NCBI GenBank assembly: GCA_043777375.1
Contig: JAYWHX010000016.1
Span: 102,516 to 166,515 of the forward strand
Direction: 5' to 3'
Length of the DNA stretch: 64,000 bases
DNA from: TH-plancto1 sp043777375
GTDB lineage: Bacteria > Planctomycetota > Planctomycetia > Planctomycetales > Planctomycetaceae
The notes under the pieces are model-generated. The model searched no databases. It worked only from the letters and a program-made list of their open reading frames with translations, and was not told the DNA's origin. Each line of letters opens with the position of its first letter. The stretch's first letter is position 1. Positions 61,880-64,000 of this stretch are shown one piece after another. The position numbers were made by a program, and so were the translations under genes.

Positions 61880-62446
61880 ATGACGGCCTTCCTTGAATGG
61901 TTTCGAAATGTGTGGACTGCTGTCACAACTGTGATCAGCGGGATGTGGATCACATTGCGGACCATGACGAAAACTTACGAACGCAAAGCGTTCGCTGAGA
62001 TTTATGAGTATCCCGAGACCCCGGTCCCGGTGAAGGCCCGCTATCGCGGCTTTCATCGGTTCGACCTGACGGTCTGCATCGGCTGCGAAAAGTGTGCAGT
62101 CGCCTGCCCTGTTGATTGCATCTATATCGAGAAGGAAAAGAGCCCCGTCGGCAAGGGGTTCCGCATCAACGGCTTTACGATCGACTACACCAAGTGCATG
62201 TTCTGCGCTCTGTGCGTCGAGCCGTGTCCCGTCGATTGCATCTTCATGGGGTCGAACTTCGACCTCAGCTGCTACAGCCGCGACGGTTGCATCGTCGACT
62301 ATGCCAAGTTGCCGCTGGATATCGCGTGGGGACAGACCTCACTGAACCCGACAGCAGTGTCGGAATCAAAGGTTCTTTATCAGCCGGTGTGGGTCAAGGG
62401 GGAACCTTCTCCCTATGATTTCGAAGCTGCCGAACAATCGAAATAG
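61880..62446 (+). CDS. nuoI: NADH-quinone oxidoreductase subunit I
   Basis: 188 residues from ATG 61880. Two 4Fe-4S clusters are given by CIGCEKCAVACPVDC (about 72) and CMFCALCVEPCPVDC (about 111), the N6a and N6b clusters of complex I that pass electrons towards NuoB. An N-terminal helix (TAVTTVISGMWITLRTM) lies along the membrane, as usual. It is the first gene behind a good promoter; the DUF2203 gene, nuoA and nuoC follow on the same strand. No extra domain. Confidence 0.95.
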   Translation: MTAFLEWFRNVWTAVTTVISGMWITLRTMTKTYERKAFAEIYEYPETPVPVKARYRGFHRFDLTVCIGCEKCAVACPVDCIYIEKEKSPVGKGFRINGFTIDYTKCMFCALCVEPCPVDCIFMGSNFDLSCYSRDGCIVDYAKLPLDIAWGQTSLNPTAVSESKVLYQPVWVKGEPSPYDFEAAEQSK

Positions 62447-62472
62447 TGGAATTCAAAAGAATTCTGCCGTCC

Positions 62473-62496
62473 AGCTGAAGTCTTACGACTTCAGCT
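62473..62496. repeat. 10-bp perfect hairpin, sister of 17842
   Basis: AGCTGAAGTC - TTAC - GACTTCAGCT. It lies in the 63-base gap between nuoI and the DUF2203 gene and could lower downstream expression. Confidence 0.6.
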
Positions 62497-62509
62497 ACGT
62501 GAGGAACCG

Positions 62510-62905
62510 ATGACCGCCGAACAGAAACCACTGAGCAAGCGATTTACACGGGCTGATGCTCACAAGGCGTTGCCTCTCGTGACGAGTATTGTCCGCGATA
62601 TCGTAGAGTTACAAGCCGACCTCGACGAGCGGCGTGATCGACTTGGCGAGTTGCGAGTCAGCCGAAAAGGCCCGCGTCAACGCCCTGAAACTGATCCGTA
62701 CGAGGAAGAATTCCGCCAGATGGAGGACGATCTTCTGACAGACGACGGACGACTTCGCGGGTACTTGGACGAGTTGCTGAAGCTGGGCATTGAGCTGCGA
62801 GATCCCAAGGTTGGGACTGTGGAGTTTCCGACCGTCGGTCTTGGAAAGCTCATGTGGCGGCTTGGTGAAGCGGATGTGCAAGAGGTCTACACGACAGGCG
62901 CTTAG
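62510..62905 (+). CDS. DUF2203 family protein
   Basis: 131 residues from ATG 62510 (GAGGAAC upstream). The pattern RFTRADAHKALPLVTSIVRD, a helical middle and GYLDELLKLGIELRDPKVGT, then FPTV (about 105) matches DUF2203. Members are short, helical, found in many bacteria and have no known activity. Sits inside the complex I cluster between nuoI and nuoA, so a role with respiration is possible but not proven. Confidence 0.85.
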   Translation: MTAEQKPLSKRFTRADAHKALPLVTSIVRDIVELQADLDERRDRLGELRVSRKGPRQRPETDPYEEEFRQMEDDLLTDDGRLRGYLDELLKLGIELRDPKVGTVEFPTVGLGKLMWRLGEADVQEVYTTGA

Positions 62906-62984
62906 TAGTTGATTGAAACTTCGGGTCCCCCGTCAACTCATACTCTGGCTGACGACTGAACACTGACGACTGAGAACTCCAAAC

Positions 62985-63566
62985 ATGGCCGACCTGAATT
63001 TGCATCTGCTGCTCGCCATTGTCGCGGGAATCGGTTTTATCTTTGTGCCATTGCTGCTTGGCAGATTTGTCCGTCCAAACTTGCCCTCTGAGGAAAAGCT
63101 GGCTCCCTACGAATGCGGCGAACCGGCGATTGGTTCCGCCTACGTTCAGTTCGACTTGCGGTTCTATGTGGTTGCCCTGCTGTTCATCATCTTCGACGTG
63201 GAAGTCGCTTTCTTCTTCCCCTGGGGCACGATCTTCGGCGGTGCGACCCAGCTGGCTGACCCCGCTCTCAGTGAGGCCACCCGCATGGCGATCAGTGATC
63301 GGTTGCTCGATCTGCCTGCCGGGACAACGACTCCCCAGTCGGCACTGTCAGCGGCCGATGCCTTGTCGCTGAGCTGGCTGAGTGTGTTGGATATTGCGGT
63401 GTTCTTTTCGGTTCTGCTCGTTGGCTTTGCGTATGTCTGGAAGCGTGGCGATCTGGACTGGGTCCGCGCGATGGTTGCTCAGTCGAAAGAAAACGCGGCG
63501 AACCGCCGGGCTCGCCCGATCGTTGCTCCGCTGGAACCCCAGCTGGCGAAGTCGCTGCCGCACTGA
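62985..63566 (+). CDS. nuoA: NADH-quinone oxidoreductase subunit A
   Basis: 193 residues from ATG 62985. Three membrane helices: LHLLLAIVAGIGFIFVPLLL (about 5-25), FYVVALLFIIFDVEVAFFFP (about 64-83) and VLDIAVFFSVLLVGFAYVW (about 130-150). The loop carries YECGEPAIGSA, which contains the conserved Cys of the quinone site. About 45 extra residues lie between helices two and three and 30 after helix three, so it is longer than the usual 120-140. Hydrophobic arm subunit of complex I. Confidence 0.93.
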   Translation: MADLNLHLLLAIVAGIGFIFVPLLLGRFVRPNLPSEEKLAPYECGEPAIGSAYVQFDLRFYVVALLFIIFDVEVAFFFPWGTIFGGATQLADPALSEATRMAISDRLLDLPAGTTTPQSALSAADALSLSWLSVLDIAVFFSVLLVGFAYVWKRGDLDWVRAMVAQSKENAANRRARPIVAPLEPQLAKSLPH

Positions 63567-63589
63567 GAGTGAATGAGTCGTCGTTACAC

Positions 63590-63615
63590 CATCCGGCTCA
63601 CGCCGGACGCTCGCC
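63590..63615. repeat. 26-bp dispersed repeat, copy 2
   Basis: Identical to 321-346. Here it lies in the 87-base gap between nuoA and nuoC, where nuoB would be expected. Confidence 0.78.
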
Positions 63616-63653
63616 AGTCGATCAACCATAGACCCTCAACCATAAACCTCCCC

Positions 63654-64000
63654 ATGACCATTCAAGACATCCACCAGCGACTGGTCGACCGGTTCGGAGC
63701 CGCCCAGATCACAGGCCTCAATGAGAAGGCGACTGATCCCTGGATCGAGGTCGCCCCAGCTGCGATGGGCGAGGTGGCGGCATTTTTGAAGTCGGACCCG
63801 GACCTGGCGTTCGATTCGCTGAATAACCTGAGCGCCACCGACTTCCTCGAAACCGACGCCAAGCTGGCCGCCAAGTTCCCCTACCAGCCGCACATCGAAG
63901 TCGTCTACCACCTCTACAGCTTCACCCGCAAGCACCGCACCGTCATCAAGACCCTGCTCCCCACCCGCTGGAAAGACAACCAGCCCGGCCAACTCCCCGA
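63654..64000 (+). CDS. nuoC: NADH-quinone oxidoreductase subunit C, N-terminal part
   Basis: Opens at ATG 63654 and runs off the right edge after about 115 codons. It starts MTIQDIHQRLVDRFGA and continues DPWIEVAPAAMGEVAAFLK, SLNNLSATDFL and HIEVVYHLYSFTRKH, the beginning of the NuoC (30-kDa) domain that joins the quinone-binding module. No nuoB lies before it, so the order is nuoA-nuoC. Whether NuoD is fused at the C terminus, as in NuoCD, cannot be seen here. Confidence 0.88.
   Translation, partial: MTIQDIHQRLVDRFGAAQITGLNEKATDPWIEVAPAAMGEVAAFLKSDPDLAFDSLNNLSATDFLETDAKLAAKFPYQPHIEVVYHLYSFTRKHRTVIKTLLPTRWKDNQPGQLP

Overview
The window looks like chromosomal DNA from a planctomycete, probably of the Planctomycetaceae/Schlesneria-Gimesia type. 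The evidence is a long PSCyt1-DUF1549-LamG-DUF1553 protein, BON-domain and haem-motif secreted proteins of planctomycete type, a Tat-exported Gfo/Idh oxidoreductase, futalosine-route menaquinone synthesis (MqnE), a DUF6754 protein, and many short palindromic intergenic repeats. No rRNA, tRNA, CRISPR array, transposase or integrase is visible. Most genes are single units or pairs; housekeeping genes are scattered among envelope and unknown proteins.

Layout. 1-5.4 kb: edge of an FHA-domain gene, a TRASH-type lipoprotein, a membrane coiled-coil protein, and a coupled pair (unknown + leucine-rich repeat). 5.6-9.6 kb: gyrB, then an accessory pair (DUF3800 + small unknown) joined by an ATGA overlap. 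10-15.4 kb: small membrane protein, glnS and serS back to back, a DUF6754 membrane protein. 15.4-17.1 kb: a mosaic in which a secreted alpha/beta-hydrolase gene seems to be broken by a unit that has the layout of an integron gene cassette with an attC-like site. 17.1-21.1 kb (minus strand): Uma2 nuclease, GT39-like membrane protein, Gfo/Idh oxidoreductase. 21.9-31.2 kb: SDR, radical SAM protein, Mrp ATPase, toxin-antitoxin pair, beta-lactamase-like hydrolase, EpmB, DksA-like protein and a PolB-like exonuclease.

31.0-32.4 kb: the 3' end of the exonuclease gene is present twice (117 bp, one mismatch) around a reverse-strand membrane gene, which suggests a recent insertion or duplication. 32.7-39.8 kb: BON protein, a degenerate Uma2 protein, hisF, MoxR ATPase, a haem-motif protein, DUF58 and DinB. 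39.9-52.6 kb: large GTPase, beta-propeller lipoprotein, Tsr3/DTW-like protein with an overlapping 57-residue gene, amidohydrolase, tail-specific protease, alpha/beta hydrolase, mqnE and a third Uma2. 52.7-61.7 kb: PSCyt/DUF1553 protein, hisD, a candidate small RNA, TPR-like protein, SASA esterase, HAD phosphatase, DUF72 protein. 61.8-64 kb: start of a complex I cluster (nuoI, DUF2203, nuoA, partial nuoC) behind a good sigma70-type promoter, with nuoB missing from its usual place.

Functional links: complex I and MqnE point to menaquinone-linked respiration; hisF and hisD lie about 20 kb apart, so histidine genes are not in one operon; EpmB implies beta-lysylated EF-P; MoxR and DUF58 are a known functional pair but here converge on a third gene. 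The strongest leads are the cassette-like insertion at 15.8-16.8 kb, the 117-bp duplication at 31-32.4 kb, the candidate small RNA near 57.6 kb, and several families of long inverted repeats between genes.
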